Source: Rhyacophila brunnea
Lineage: Eukaryota > Arthropoda > Insecta > Trichoptera > Rhyacophilidae
Assembly (NCBI GenBank): GCA_022495005.1
Contig: JAGYXB010001108.1
Span: forward strand, 372,001 to 436,000
Direction: 5' to 3'
DNA: 64,000 bases
Shown here piece by piece: positions 23,818 through 34,700 of the stretch; positions within the stretch are counted from its first letter, which is position 1; every line of letters starts with the position of its first letter. Both the position numbers and the translations under genes were made by a program. The notes under the pieces were generated by a model. That model worked only from the letters and a program-made list of their open reading frames with translations, did not search any database and was not told the DNA's origin.

Positions 23818-25719
23818 ACCTATACCACTCCGGAATTCGGGTGGTCACCGAGAATTTCATTGGGGAATGGGTTTCTAATAAAACCTGACATTAGTGTTTC
23901 GAAATTTTTGTATTAGAAATTTAAATCTAAGAAATTTTACTAAAAAGGGTGCTGGAGAATTAAAAATCATTTTTTGCCGTGTTGTTTGTCTAAGCCCAAG
24001 GTATAGTTTATTGGCTTTCGATTTCAATGTGTAAAATCATTCTGATGATTTTCATATTTTGGGGGGGGGGCAAGGCCCCCTGCCCCCCCTCCCCTTGGGT
24101 GCGCCACTGACCACCGCACACCCAGTATTCGTCGCAAACATCTGTTTTCGAAGCTCAGTATACGGTTGCTCTGAGCCTTCGTAAGGTGCCATGATTCGCT
24201 TCCGTAAAGCAGCACCGTCAGAATGCAAGTGTCGAATAGGTGGCATTTGGTTTTAACCGAGTACAATCGTGAGTCCCAGACAAACCGCATCGAGTTGAAT
24301 GTTGCTCCAGCCATTCCCATTCGGATAGCGAGCTCTTTCTGCAAAAAGCCATCTCCCGTGATGTGTACCCCCAGGTACTTGAAGCTATCGACGCTCTCAA
24401 TGTTTTGTCCGTCGCTAATCAGAGGGAAATCTGGATCAGAACAGGTGCTATTACACAATACATTGGTTTTCTTCGCGTTGATTTTCAAATCAACGCGAGA
24501 GAAGTTGTTATGCAACCTGTCGATTGTCTCTTGAATGCCCTCGATTGAGTTGTCGAATAGGACAGCGTCATCGGTGTATTCCAGGTTGCATAGATTCACC
24601 GCGGGGGTAACAGGTATGCCTCGGTCCACAGCTCGAAATGGAACGGAACGCACCGGAGCGCCGTTTCGGCTCGTGAAATTTGTAAAATTATCGCTCCGTC
24701 TCGTGGAAAAAATATGTTGACCGTCTGAGCTAGATAGGCCATTAAACAGAAAATCTGACACACTTATTTTTATAAAATACACATACGATTTGATGACTAT
24801 GTAAATATCTTCAGAAAATTTGTCGAGCGCTCCGGTTCGTAAACTTTTCCATTTCGAGCGCTGCAGGCTCGGTCGGGTGGTATTGACTTCCGTAGTATGA
24901 AGTCAAAGAGAATGATGAAGAGAAACGGTGCAAAGACACAACCCTGTCCGTCTCCGGTCGTGACCCCGAACCATTCCGTGACAGTGTCTCCAATTCTGGC
25001 ACAGCATTCGCTATTCTCGTGCAGGCTTTTGATTATGGCAATGATCTTGGGAGGGATCCTGTATGCTCCCAATATCATCCAGAGGGAGGGGCGGTGCGAA
25101 CTGTCGAAAGCCTTCTCATAATCCACAAAGCAGCAAGCCATCGGACTGTTCAACTCATGGCTCTGCTGCAGAAGACATCGAGGTCGAGCAGTGTTGCCAT
25201 CTTTCCCTTACATACTCCTTATTATTCTTATTATTAAATTCCTGTGGCTTCCGTTTCTTTTATTCGGAAAATCACATTCTTCTCTGACATACTATTGTTA
25301 TAATCTATAATACCTATATATATATAACAAAGTCGGGTTAGTTACACCATTTATAACTCAAGAACGGCTGGACCGATTTTTATAATCTTTGATTTGTTGG
25401 ATTTGCTGCGCCCCGAATAGCAGAATAACAATTAAAACATCTGATAAATCACGGACAAAATACATTATGAAGAAAATTTATTTTCTCATATATTTTGTAT
25501 GGAACGGCTTTTGACTGATATCGATGAATTTGAACGATGAACTTCGCGCATTCGAAAATAAAAGAAAATCACAAAAAAATTAAATCCGTATACAACGCTA
25601 ATGACAGAAACAATAAACAAGAAACAAACAAACAAAAGAAAGAATGATAGTCGAAATCATAGACTAATATACTATATACTAGTCGAAATGTCTAACTGCC
25701 AATGGTGTAATGTGCTCAA

Positions 25720-27442
25720 CATTTCGTACTTCATGTCAACAGCTCAATTTCGCTTGAAAACGATACTCATTGGGATATGACAATCGCAGAAGCAATTGTT
25801 TCTGTATCTCCAAATCGGATACGCACAGTATTTGCTATCATTATTTCGACATGCTTCACATCGAATCCACCTGAACTGTGGAACAAGTACAAGGATGACA
25901 TGTCAGAAGACATTTTACATCGAATTCGTGTCAGTTCAGGGAATACCGATCTCGAGGTGAATGAGGAGATACTCGTACATAAGCTTTGCTTTTGATCGAA
26001 TACATGAGTTACCTCATGTGCGGCAGTTTGTTAGTCAAGTTAGGAATGCCAACGCCACATCGTGGAATGAACGACGCTTTCAATCGAGAATTGGAACGTG
26101 AACGTGAATATGATCGAGATGCATTGAACCAATCAATTCGAACGAATGTACCACTGTTGAACCCGCAACAGAAAGAAGTGTACGATACGTTAATGAAGGT
26201 AATTGATTATGGAAATGGTGGCTTATTTTTCCTCGACGCGCGAACTGGGAAGACATTCCTCTTGTCATTGATTTTGGCTACTCTGTTCGTGCGAGATCCG
26301 AAAAGGTTGTAGCAGTTGCTTCTTCTGGGATAGCGGCCACGTTGATAAAAGGATGCCGAACGCCTCATTCAACGTTGAAATTGCCCTTAAACCTGCAAAC
26401 GACTGAAAAACCGATATGCAACATTGCGAAACACTCAGCAATGGCCAAAGTTTTGTTAGCAAATAAAATCATCACCTGGGATGAATGCACAATGGCGCAC
26501 AAACGTGCATTGAAAGCACTCAATGGAACTATGAAAGATCTGCGTAATGACTCAAGAAGTTTTGGAGGTGCAATGATTCTATTATCTGGCGATTTCCGCC
26601 AAACACTACCAGTCATTCCAAGATCGACCGCTGCCGATGAAATAAATGCTTGCCTCAAATCATCGACTCTGTGGCGCTATGTGAAGAAACTTCAGCTGAC
26701 GACAAACATGTGAGTTGCATTGCTAAACGATCCATCTGCCGAAGATTTCTCCAAGCAATTGCTGACTATCGGTAACGGCCGTGTTCCTGTCGATGAATCG
26801 AATGGACTGATTTCGTTTCCGCTGAATTTTTGTAATTTCGTCTCGTAAAATCACAATTGGTTGAGTGAACGAGCATTCTTGCGGCAAAGAACAAAGATGT
26901 GGATCACTTAAACTTCACAATACAAAATCAAATCGTTGGTCCACTGCATTCCTTCAAATCTATTGACTGTGTAACAAACGAAGACGAAGCAACCAACTAT
27001 CCAACTGAATTTTTAAACTCATTGGATCTGCCGGGCTTGCCACCGCACAATTTACAACTGAAGGTTGGCTCGGTAGTCATCATGCTTTGAAATCTGAACC
27101 AACCAAAACTATGTAACGGAACGCGTTTGGTGGTGAGAAAACTCATAGTTCTCAATGTTCAAAGGTGAAGAAGTTCTCATTCCGAGAATTTCGATGATCC
27201 CAACCGATATGCCATTCGAGTTTAAACAAATTCAATTTCCAATTCGTCTTGCATTCGGCATGACGATCAACAAATTACAAGGCCAATCCTTGAGTGTATG
27301 TGGCCTGAATCTGTAAAATGAATGTTTCTCTCACGGTCAATTGTACGTAGCATGTTCATGTGTCGGCAAACCATCTGCTTTGTTCGTTTTCGCACCTGAC
27401 AAGAAAACGAAAAATGTCGTATATCACAAGGTGCTTCAATGA
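25720..27442 (+). pseudogene. Helitron PIF1-like helicase, frameshifted
   Basis: The order follows the C-terminal half of insect Helitron proteins: LENDTHWDMTIAEAIVSVSP, DILHRIRVSSGNTDLEVNEE, a frameshift near 25990, GMNDAFNRELEREREYDRDA, LLNPQQKEVYDTLMK, then LFFLDARTGKTFLLS. The Walker A loop should read GGTGKT but has DARTGKT after a deletion. A second frameshift near 26300 leads to AVASSGIAATL, the Walker B region WDECTMAHKRAL and SGDFRQTLPVIPRSTAADEI. Stops and shifts follow, with RLAFGMTINKLQGQSLSVCG and VYHKVLQ at the end. In live elements this helicase unwinds DNA during rolling-circle transposition. This copy is inactive. Confidence 0.88.
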
Positions 27443-27566
27443 AGGGAATCGACCCGAGTGCAATCCATCCAACAAATAGTTTAACAGAAAGTAGTGCAAC
27501 AATGCTATGCGAATCATTTTGATTCGCTTCAATAAAGCAAATGCCTTGTTGCCACGTGAATTACAT

Positions 27567-27813
27567 TTTTATTTTTTCTTTTGACCATGTCCGATCCTAA
27601 TAGGATCATATGGGCCTCCACAGAGTGGAGGTTTGCATTAACAGATTTTATTTTTACGAGAAATGGATGTCAGCCGCTTGCTCAACGTATTAGGATCATA
27701 CTCTGACTCATGCACAAATTGAAAAACAATATGTGAACTTGCCAGACCCAGGATTCAAACCTGGGACCCTTGACACTATAGATCGGCGCTTAATCCTCGC
27801 GGTCATCGTGGGT
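27567..27813 (-). mobile_element. tRNA-derived SINE, family 1
   Basis: On the minus strand it begins with a degenerate A box (CCGCGAGGATTAAGCG), then a B-box arm GGTCCCAGGTTTGAATCCTG. The body follows: GGTCTGGCAAG, GTTGAGCAAGCGGCTGACAT, CATTTCTCGTAAAAA, CCTCCACTCTGTGGAGGCCC and GATCGGACATGGTC, ending in an A-rich tail. It lies within Helitron copy 2. Other copies are at 40081, 42500, 54889, 55271 and 63793. Confidence 0.8.
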
Positions 27814-28275
27814 GTACAGTTCAATGTAATTAAAATACTTTGATACACTGATTTGATTTTTGCACATTTATTGAACTTATTCATTTTGAGTATTCATTTT
27901 AACTTAATAAAAAACTGACTTTAATTCAGCTAATAAGTTAACACAAGATTATTGATTCTGAGGCGGTACGAAGTTCGCCGGCTCAGCTAGTTAGATATAA
28001 TTCTTACGTGCCTAAGTACCTACCTACATGTTGAACATTTTGACAGTTAATCGAGGAATTTTAGACGTACGTACGCCCATTGTTGACTAGGAGGTCAGGT
28101 GACATGGTTACACCTAATAATTACGTAATTTAGACTATCGGGAGAGGCCTAATAATCATGGGTGTAACAGTACCTACCTTGATTCAAATCACAAAAGGCA
28201 GTCGGCAGAATTATCAAAAATTGTTAAAGCACATAATTTACATGAATACTGGTTAATTTCGTCGTAATTAGATAG

Positions 28276-28349
28276 GACGCAGGTGGCTGAATTGGTAAAA
28301 CATATTGGCCGGCATCCGATGGATACTGGTTCGAGTCCTGTCCAGCGTC
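28276..28349 (+). tRNA. tRNA-like pseudogene or SINE head
   Basis: The 74 bases fold roughly as a cloverleaf: acceptor GACGCAG / CAGCGTC (one mismatch), anticodon stem ATTGG / CCGAT with loop CCGGCAT, and a T arm around TGGTTCGAGTCC. The D stem does not pair, the base before the anticodon is C instead of U, and the T stem has a mismatch. It has internal promoter boxes but is unlikely to be a working tRNA. The anticodon would be GGC. Confidence 0.4.
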
Positions 28350-28689
28350 ATATTTTTTCAAGATTTATTTCTGATTACTACGCTTTTGATGTGTTTCCAA
28401 ATTGAAAAATATATTCCCAATTAATTTGTCAGGGCCTGTGCTACTGTCTTTTTAGCCCTATCGAAAAATTCAGGACTGTACCTACATGATTAAAATCTTC
28501 GTTATAATATTATTTATGAACTCAAAATAATATACAACTGTTATTGAGATACTGTATCAGCGAAGCCATTCAACATGTTTGCCAAGAAATTTTTTTTTTA
28601 TATACTTACGTACCTATGTAGGTACTACTTACGTAGGTATAAGCTATATTTAAAACTTTTTTTCATATGCAGTACGAAAAGAAACCACA

Positions 28690-28760
28690 TTTATTAGAAC
28701 TGCTATTTCGGCTGGGTCGACCATCATCTTGAGCGACGGCTTTAGAGGTTTATATGTACA
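28690..28760 (+). pseudogene. Possible Merlin/ISXO2-like transposase relic
   Basis: One frame reads TTFIRTAISAGSTIILSDGF then RGLYVHFF. The GSTI-x-SDG-aromatic core recalls the conserved block around a catalytic Asp in ISXO2-like (Merlin) transposases. The fragment is about 25 codons with nothing recognisable either side, so this is a weak call. Confidence 0.25.
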
Positions 28761-29050
28761 TTTTTTCTTTTGAATACGCCATTAGTCGATATAAAAATGT
28801 TGCGTCAGATGGTCATATCTAGGGAAAGATATAAATGAACGAAGATACGAATCGAGCTGACAACTTGAAGATTATGTTATTAAATTAACATTATTTAGAT
28901 GACGTACCTACGTGACTACATGTTGGTATAGGTATTACAATTATCACATATTATATTATAATCACTATAGTTACGTCCAATATTTCAATTTTGAAAAATA
29001 AATTATTTCGATAGGTAATGATTTTATACAAAATTAAAGAACTTTAAAAC

Positions 29051-29516
29051 AGAGGGTTGGAGCGGACCCTTTTTTGAGTTGCTCCGCTCCACCTCCGCTC
29101 CGGGGTCTGCTCCGCTCCGAGTAAGAAGTTTTAATAGGTATTATACCTATATACATACAAATGTTAAAAAATAAAAGAAGAAGTAGTTTTGAAATAAGGT
29201 TTATTATTCGTCTTTTTCATTATTAATTCTATTAAACAAAAATTTCCGCCATCAAATCGTCTTTATTTATCTGCCTCTCCTGTAAAAAAAAAGTGAGGCT
29301 ATTTATCACTCGGCAGTGTTGTCATATTTAAAATAATTCCATTGTCAAATATAATATTTTCATTGGGTTTTAGGACGAAAATTTAACAACAAAAAAAAAC
29401 ATCCGTAGCAGTGGAGCACTACAAATTTTCGGTGCTCCGGCTCCGCTCCTGCTCCGGGTAAAAGCCCATTGCTCCACTGCTCCGTGCTCCTGCTCCGAGC
29501 TCCGCTACAACGTTCT
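29051..29516. mobile_element. GGAGC-rich element with 10-bp target duplication
   Basis: ACTTTAAAAC occurs at 29041-29050 and again at 29517-29526. Between them the ends are AGAGGGTTGGAGCGGA and, inverted, AGAACGTTGTAGCGGA, 13 of 16 bases alike. Both edges are dense in GCTCCGCTCC / GGAGC words on the same strand and the middle is AT-rich. A 9-10-bp duplication is typical of Mutator-like (MULE) elements, but no transposase is present, so the class is inferred. Confidence 0.7.
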
Positions 29517-30077
29517 ACTTTAAAACATACGAATGTAGCATTTCCTGTCATTCGTATTGCATACAGGAAAAATAGCTCTTAATTAAATTATAGGTGTACT
29601 TATAATAGTATACAGGTGATGGCGATTATTTAAAATTATGTGCAATAGTTAATGTTTACAAAGATGTAAATTATTTGCTGGATTTTAGTAGACATTCTAG
29701 CAATGTGGATAATTTATATCCACTCTCAAATCTTTACACTTACATTTACTAACTACGAATGATATAATATGTACATGTGGAGTGTTTATTATACAAATTA
29801 AAAATATGTTAAACTATCAAAATAACTCCCATAACATACAAAGTCTCCCATGTCTTCTGTAATAATAACTAAATAAATACTAAATGGTGCAGTGGTGCAA
29901 TTGCATCAATATCGATTTAGGAAATTGGGTGAGTTATTCTCCTAAGCGATTTGATGGAATTTATAAATCAATCACTTCTATCATCCACTTGGATTATTTA
30001 TTTGCTAAATGGATGCCTCTCAATACTTTCGAAGATTTTAAGGACCCTCTAAGTCTGCTTTTCGAATATTTTCTACC

Positions 30078-30348
30078 CATGGCCCCCACCCTGAAGCAGC
30101 CCCCCGGGCTAGGATCGTTGGCGGGCCCCCTACCCATCGCTAATGATAAAGGCAGTGTGACCATAAAAATAAATGGTGTACGCTGTGTATTTTTAGTGTT
30201 TTTTGTATATCTTAATACATTCATTTGAATTTGGACATTTGAAGTTGTCGTTTGAATACACTTATCTGGTCGACTGACCACGGCGGGCCCCTCCTGAGCC
30301 CCGGCACCCAGGCTAGAGCCCTGTCAGTCCTCCCTTGTGGGGGCCATG
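30078..30348. mobile_element. CATGG-ended MITE, copy B
   Basis: Left end CATGGCCCCCACCCTGAAGC, right end CTTGTGGGGGCCATG, flanked on both sides by TTTCTACC (30070-30077, 30349-30356). This perfect 8-bp duplication fixes the borders of the family. At 271 bases it is the shortest complete copy. The open frame running into it from 29884 is not a gene. Confidence 0.85.
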
Positions 30349-30641
30349 TTTCTACCTCTTGGCTACCTGCGGATCAATTTAATTTGCAATTTTAATTCTT
30401 GATGGCACGACATGTTATTAGAAATAACAAAGACTTTACATCAGGGTTTCCCAAACTTTTTCTGCAATGGAACACTTAGTTTATTTTGTAGGTTATTTAT
30501 TAGAGCAGCTAACCGCTCTGCCAATTTTGGCAACTGTCGTTAAACTGACAAGACTGGTCAGCCGGTCAGTTAAAAACAATATACCCCATCTTTTTCATGC
30601 GCACGGTGTGAGAAAAGATGGTCCTCCGTCTGTACCTAGAT

Positions 30642-31033
30642 CATGGCCCCCACATCCCGAAGCGGCCCCCCAGGCTAGGATCTTTGGCGGGCCCCCTACT
30701 TATCGCTAAGGTTAAAGGCAATGTGACGATCTACAGTTGCATATTCCAAATGGTGTTCGAGGTAAAATTAAGGGTGTTTTTAGCGATTTTTTGTATTTTA
30801 ATTTTTTATGTTGATGTGCACAATTATGGACATGTCAAATATCGACAATAATCCAAAATTGTAAGTATGGCAAAACCACATATTATTAAATGCTAGTATG
30901 ATTGAAATGAAACAGCGCGACGTTTTTTTACTATTGGTGCATGTTTTTTATGTGTTTATCTCACTTGGCTGGTCGATCTCTCACGCCGGGCCCCCAGGCT
31001 AGAGGCCTGTCAGCCCCCCTTCTGGGAGCCATG
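30642..31033. mobile_element. CATGG-ended MITE, copy C
   Basis: Left end CATGGCCCCCACATCCCGAA, right end CCCCTTCTGGGAGCCATG; flanks ACCTAGAT and ACCTATCT agree in six of eight positions. The middle has GTTCGAGGTAAAATTAAGGG and TTTTTAGCGATTTTTTG, also seen in copy D. It sits inside the hAT at 30442-31755. Confidence 0.8.
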
Positions 31034-31104
31034 ACCTATCTAGATACTTGACGTCATAAACATCAGTAGAGATTGATCATCACTCGCCTTTCAATATGAA
31101 GTCA

Positions 31105-31600
31105 TCATCATCAGGAGCGCGACAACCCGGTGTAGGTCCTGGCCTCCTCCAACAGCTCCCTCCACCTGTCCCTATCCAGTGTGGCCGCTTTCCAATTTGG
31201 TACCCCCAGAATACGGCAGTCACTGGCAGCTCCATCTAACCAGCGAATCTTTGGCCTCCCTCTTCTTCTACGTCCTATTGGATTGCTGGACATCACTCTC
31301 TTTGCATGTTCATTCTCATTCAAACGGTGCACATGACCTAGCCATCGCAGTCTCCGAATCTTAATTGATTGAATTGCGCTGCAATCTTCGTACAGCCCGT
31401 AGAGTTCAGCATTATATCTTCTCCTCCAGTTGGTGCCATCCCTGATCGGTCCATATATACGGCGGAGAATTTTTCTTTCAAAGATGTTCAGGGCTCGTTC
31501 ATTTCGCAGAGTTAATGTCCAGGTTTCCGATGCGCAGGTGAGCACTGGCTTTACAAGTGTCTTGTAAAGAGTGCTTTTAGTTCGGCGATATGAAGTAGAT
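31105..31600 (-). pseudogene. RTE-like LINE, C-terminal fragment with TGATGATGA tail
   Basis: An uninterrupted frame gives TLYKTLVKPVLTCASETWTL, FERKILRRIYGPIRDGTNWR, RRYNAELYGLYED, IRRLRWLGHVHRL, RRRGRPKIRWLDG and DRDRWRELLEEARTYTGLSR before the stop at 31111. This is the C-terminal region of RTE-type non-LTR elements. A short TGATGATGA microsatellite lies just after the stop, as is common at RTE 3' ends. The polymerase core is missing (5' truncation), but this part is intact, so it is younger than its neighbours. Confidence 0.85.
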
Positions 31601-31763
31601 TCTTTAATTATTTTAGTTTTACTTATTTTACTTCTACTTAGTAGAAGATCTTTAAATGTGTTGCAGTGTATAAAACCCTTCCAATTGGTCGCGGAACACC
31701 TATTCAGGTTCGACGGAACACTGGTGTTCCGCGGAACATATTTTGGGAAATCCTGCTTTACAT

Positions 31764-34700
31764 ATAGTTTTATTAGTAGGTATCTACTCATTCTACAATT
31801 ATTATTATAAACTATAGACTTATATCGTTCTGACGGAATTCTGAATTGTATTGAATCAGGATGACATCGGTCATGGGTTTATAATAATTTATTGTTGAAT
31901 AAAGTATTAATAAAACTATAATAATACACATTCAAAGTATTTGTGATTTGTAATAATTTCCATTACATCGTATATGCTGGTACACTGTACTCTCGTTTGG
32001 TTATACGTACCTATATAATATGATTTATGATATTAAACGTATTAATATTTTTAAATATATTCATGACTGTCTATTCATTAACTTAACCCAAAATGAGATG
32101 AACAGCTAATTAGTATGTTAATTAGATAGATACTTTCGTGATATATAAAGCACAACTTTGTAAGTATTTTCAATCGGCCACGAAAAGTATTTGAAATACT
32201 TTCACCATCTTGAAATGGTCGTATCCTTTTAGAAGTTATTGGTAAGTCGGGTCACCATATGTCACCTAAAAAAACATGGGCCGGTTCATATAATAAAGGG
32301 AATTATTTTTGCTCCCGTTCCTCGCTCCTTCGTCGTTCTTTTGCCGCCCCATTTCTTCTAGACTGGAATATTTGTGGGCGTTTTTTTCCTCAAGCAAAAG
32401 GGGCTTTTATTCGGGTTATTATTAAAATTGGACCATTTAAGAGGTTTCAAAACAAAAATTGCGAGTTTCATTTTTATCTAAAAAAAATAATATTTCTCAC
32501 TCAGCCGTGTCAAAGTGTGAAATATTATATTAGCTACATTAATCTTATCGCCGTTAGAAACTACGTTACGTAATCATCAATAATATATAAAATTTGTCAA
32601 CAGATGGGTATTAATTATACTATTATATACTTATATCCAAATTAAAAAAGCATTATTACCATATTCATACAATCTACGTGTATTATGATAACTTATTCTC
32701 TAACGACTGAAAGTCTCATTTTTACCACGTTTTTATTAGCTCGTATTCTTGTTTGTCCGGTACAGATTTTTTCTTGTGTGTCCAGTATAATTTTTTTTAT
32801 TGTTTGTTCAAGATTTATATTGGACGATTGAAGATTCTTAACTAACTTCCCGACTAACTAGACATTTGAAACTTTTAGAATATATCAGAACACGACGACA
32901 ATGCATTCTTATATTCTTTTAGCCATTTTTAAGCAGAATTGAATTCATTTTCAGTTAATTCTGTTTTCTATGGAAAGTTATTGTTGTTGGTTGCTAAGGG
33001 GGTCCTAGCAATTAAATTATTAATATATACGTGCGTTACTATGGAAATCAATATGAAATTTTCAGTATTCTCTATTTATTCAGTATGTCTATCAAGTACA
33101 ATAAAAAGTTTTTATTAATATATAGAATAATTGTCAAGTTTATATTATGATTCAACAAAAAATTTAAAAACGTGGTATATAAAAAGTTCTTTTTATCTTG
33201 TAATTATTAAAACGTATTTTTTATTTATTGATTGGTACAAAATTTTAAACCAACGATGTAGATTATTTTTATTTGAAAAAGTGATCACAGCTCAAGTGCG
33301 TCTATCCTAGTGTTTATTTTTTACCTCATCGAGACATAGCACTCCGGGTACTCGTATGAACAATAGATCTTTCTACACAGATTTTAGTCTATTTTGGTTC
33401 CTCCAAATTTATTGCTATTTCAACATGGCGTTTTTTGATACTGCTAGCTGTTAACCTCGCATCCATTTTCATCAGAGATGATCGGATTACATCGTTTAAA
33501 TTTCAACTTAGTTCAATTGAAATTAAGGGTTTTTTGTGGCTGTTAAGGCAGTGTAGTTTTGGGCGTAACCAGTTGGAATTCACTACATCTTAGGAACATC
33601 AGCGCTATAATAAACAATATAATATTGTAGAAGTATAATTAATTCTAGAACATTTCGTACAATACCTACTTGTAGATATGTTTAGTTTCAATGTTGTGCT
33701 GATTAGAATGTTTGTGTTTTCGCCTCTTCTATTTCAGTGGCGTAGCATTATATTGTTTATTCCCTTCATGATAAAATAAAATTTTATTAAAATATTGGAA
33801 TTACAATAATTATTAACCTACTTATTATATTTTCTTATTTTTTACTCGTTTCTAAATGTTTTGGTTGAATTTAATAAATATGAGGTAAGGGATGGAGTGA
33901 GATGGGGTAAGTAGGTTCCAATGAGTAGAAGGATTTGTGCGTGATAAAGTAGTCCCAGTTTATTTCCCTTAACCATCAAAAAGATACAATCGTTAATACA
34001 GATTCGTACAATGAGATTAATGAATTTTTCAATTAATAATTATGTTGCGAGAAAAATTACCAATCGTGAGATTGTAGATGAATGTAGTCGATGAGATGTG
34101 ACTGTAGGTTAGAACGGCGTTAGTACTTGAATTTTTAATCATCCACCCCTTGGTTTTTGTAGTGAATTGAGACAAAGGAAACGTTGCTATCAACTTATGA
34201 AATCCTGCTTATGAAGTTTATTGTGCAATGCATGATTATTTCGTAAATTATAAACAATTGATTTTAATTTGAATAAAATTACGCAGTTTCAATAATTGAG
34301 TAGGATTGATTTTCATACAAACAACTTTTGTGCATATCATGGCAAATTTACATAGCATTATTTTTTAATTTGCGATATTATTGATTCGTTAAATTATTAT
34401 ATTATTTTGCTAAATTAGCTTTCCCACAAATATGTTGATCCGGTGACTTTTATAGAGGCCTTGTGGATATTGTGGGTACCTACTTAATAACAGTTTTGAT
34501 ATGTAAAGTTCGATAAAATTCCAGCTGTGTGGCGACATCTATACTACATTGAATATTGCCTGTTCCTTTCTTTATCCAGCGGCATCTTGCTGCGTTATAC
34601 CCAACTTGCATCTTCCATGATTGTTTACTGAAGCATTGTCTTTGCAATAATAATTCATGATATATCTCATTTGGTGTTGATAAATTGCCTTGTAAAAGAA

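Larger units (their letters stand above)
21369..24109. mobile_element. Non-autonomous hAT element, host of three nested insertions
   Basis: The ends share CAGTGGCGCACCCA inverted, followed by G-rich tracts on both sides (TTGGGGGGGGGCAAGG types). ACCACCGC occurs immediately outside each end (21361-21368, 24110-24117), a perfect 8-bp duplication of LINE sequence. The element's own DNA is about 0.84 kb (21369-21655, 22341-22606, 23818-24109); the rest is later insertions and their duplications. No transposase frame. Confidence 0.88.
21036..25200 (-). pseudogene. RTE-like LINE reverse transcriptase, split by a hAT insertion
   Basis: The LINE reads from about 25200 down to 24110, is interrupted by the element at 21369-24109, and resumes at 21368. 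The upper part has ACCFVDYEKAFDSSHR, FGVTTGDGQGCVFAPFLF and, after a disrupted piece, NLEYTDDAVLF. The polymerase box is YTDD instead of YADD. Then come LKINAKKTNVLC, DSFKYLGVHITGDG and CLRRILGVRW. Removing the insert and one duplication joins this to YDFRSNEEIRER, RRRWTWLGHVLRM and, one frame slip later, RRPGRPLNTIYRVYTAELRD and WNEARKLASDRDSWRRRV. That is the normal C-terminal order of such LINE proteins. It is 5'-truncated and inactive. Confidence 0.85.
25304..27990 (+). mobile_element. Helitron copy 2, helicase half only
   Basis: The 5' end lies near TCTATAATACC followed by TATATATATAACAAAGTCGG and the word GGCTGGACCGATTTTTATAA. The 3' end reads GTTCGCCGGCTCAGCTAG followed by T, almost the same terminus as copy 1. 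Between them is a decayed helicase region (25720-27442) and a later SINE insertion (27567-27813). The exact 5' base is uncertain by a few positions because of the TA repeat. Confidence 0.8.
30442..31755. mobile_element. hAT element carrying two later insertions
   Basis: Ends CAGGGTTTCCCAAACTTTTT and, inverted, CAGGATTTCCCAAAATATGT, with CTTTACAT on both sides (30434-30441, 31756-31763). GGAACAC words lie near both ends. Inside are CATGG-element copy C (30642-31033) and a LINE fragment (about 31105-31600). The element's own remaining DNA is short and non-coding. Confidence 0.85.

Noticed and set aside
28276..28349. Functional tRNA gene
   Set aside because: D stem unpaired, T33 missing and mismatches in two stems; kept only as tRNA-like.
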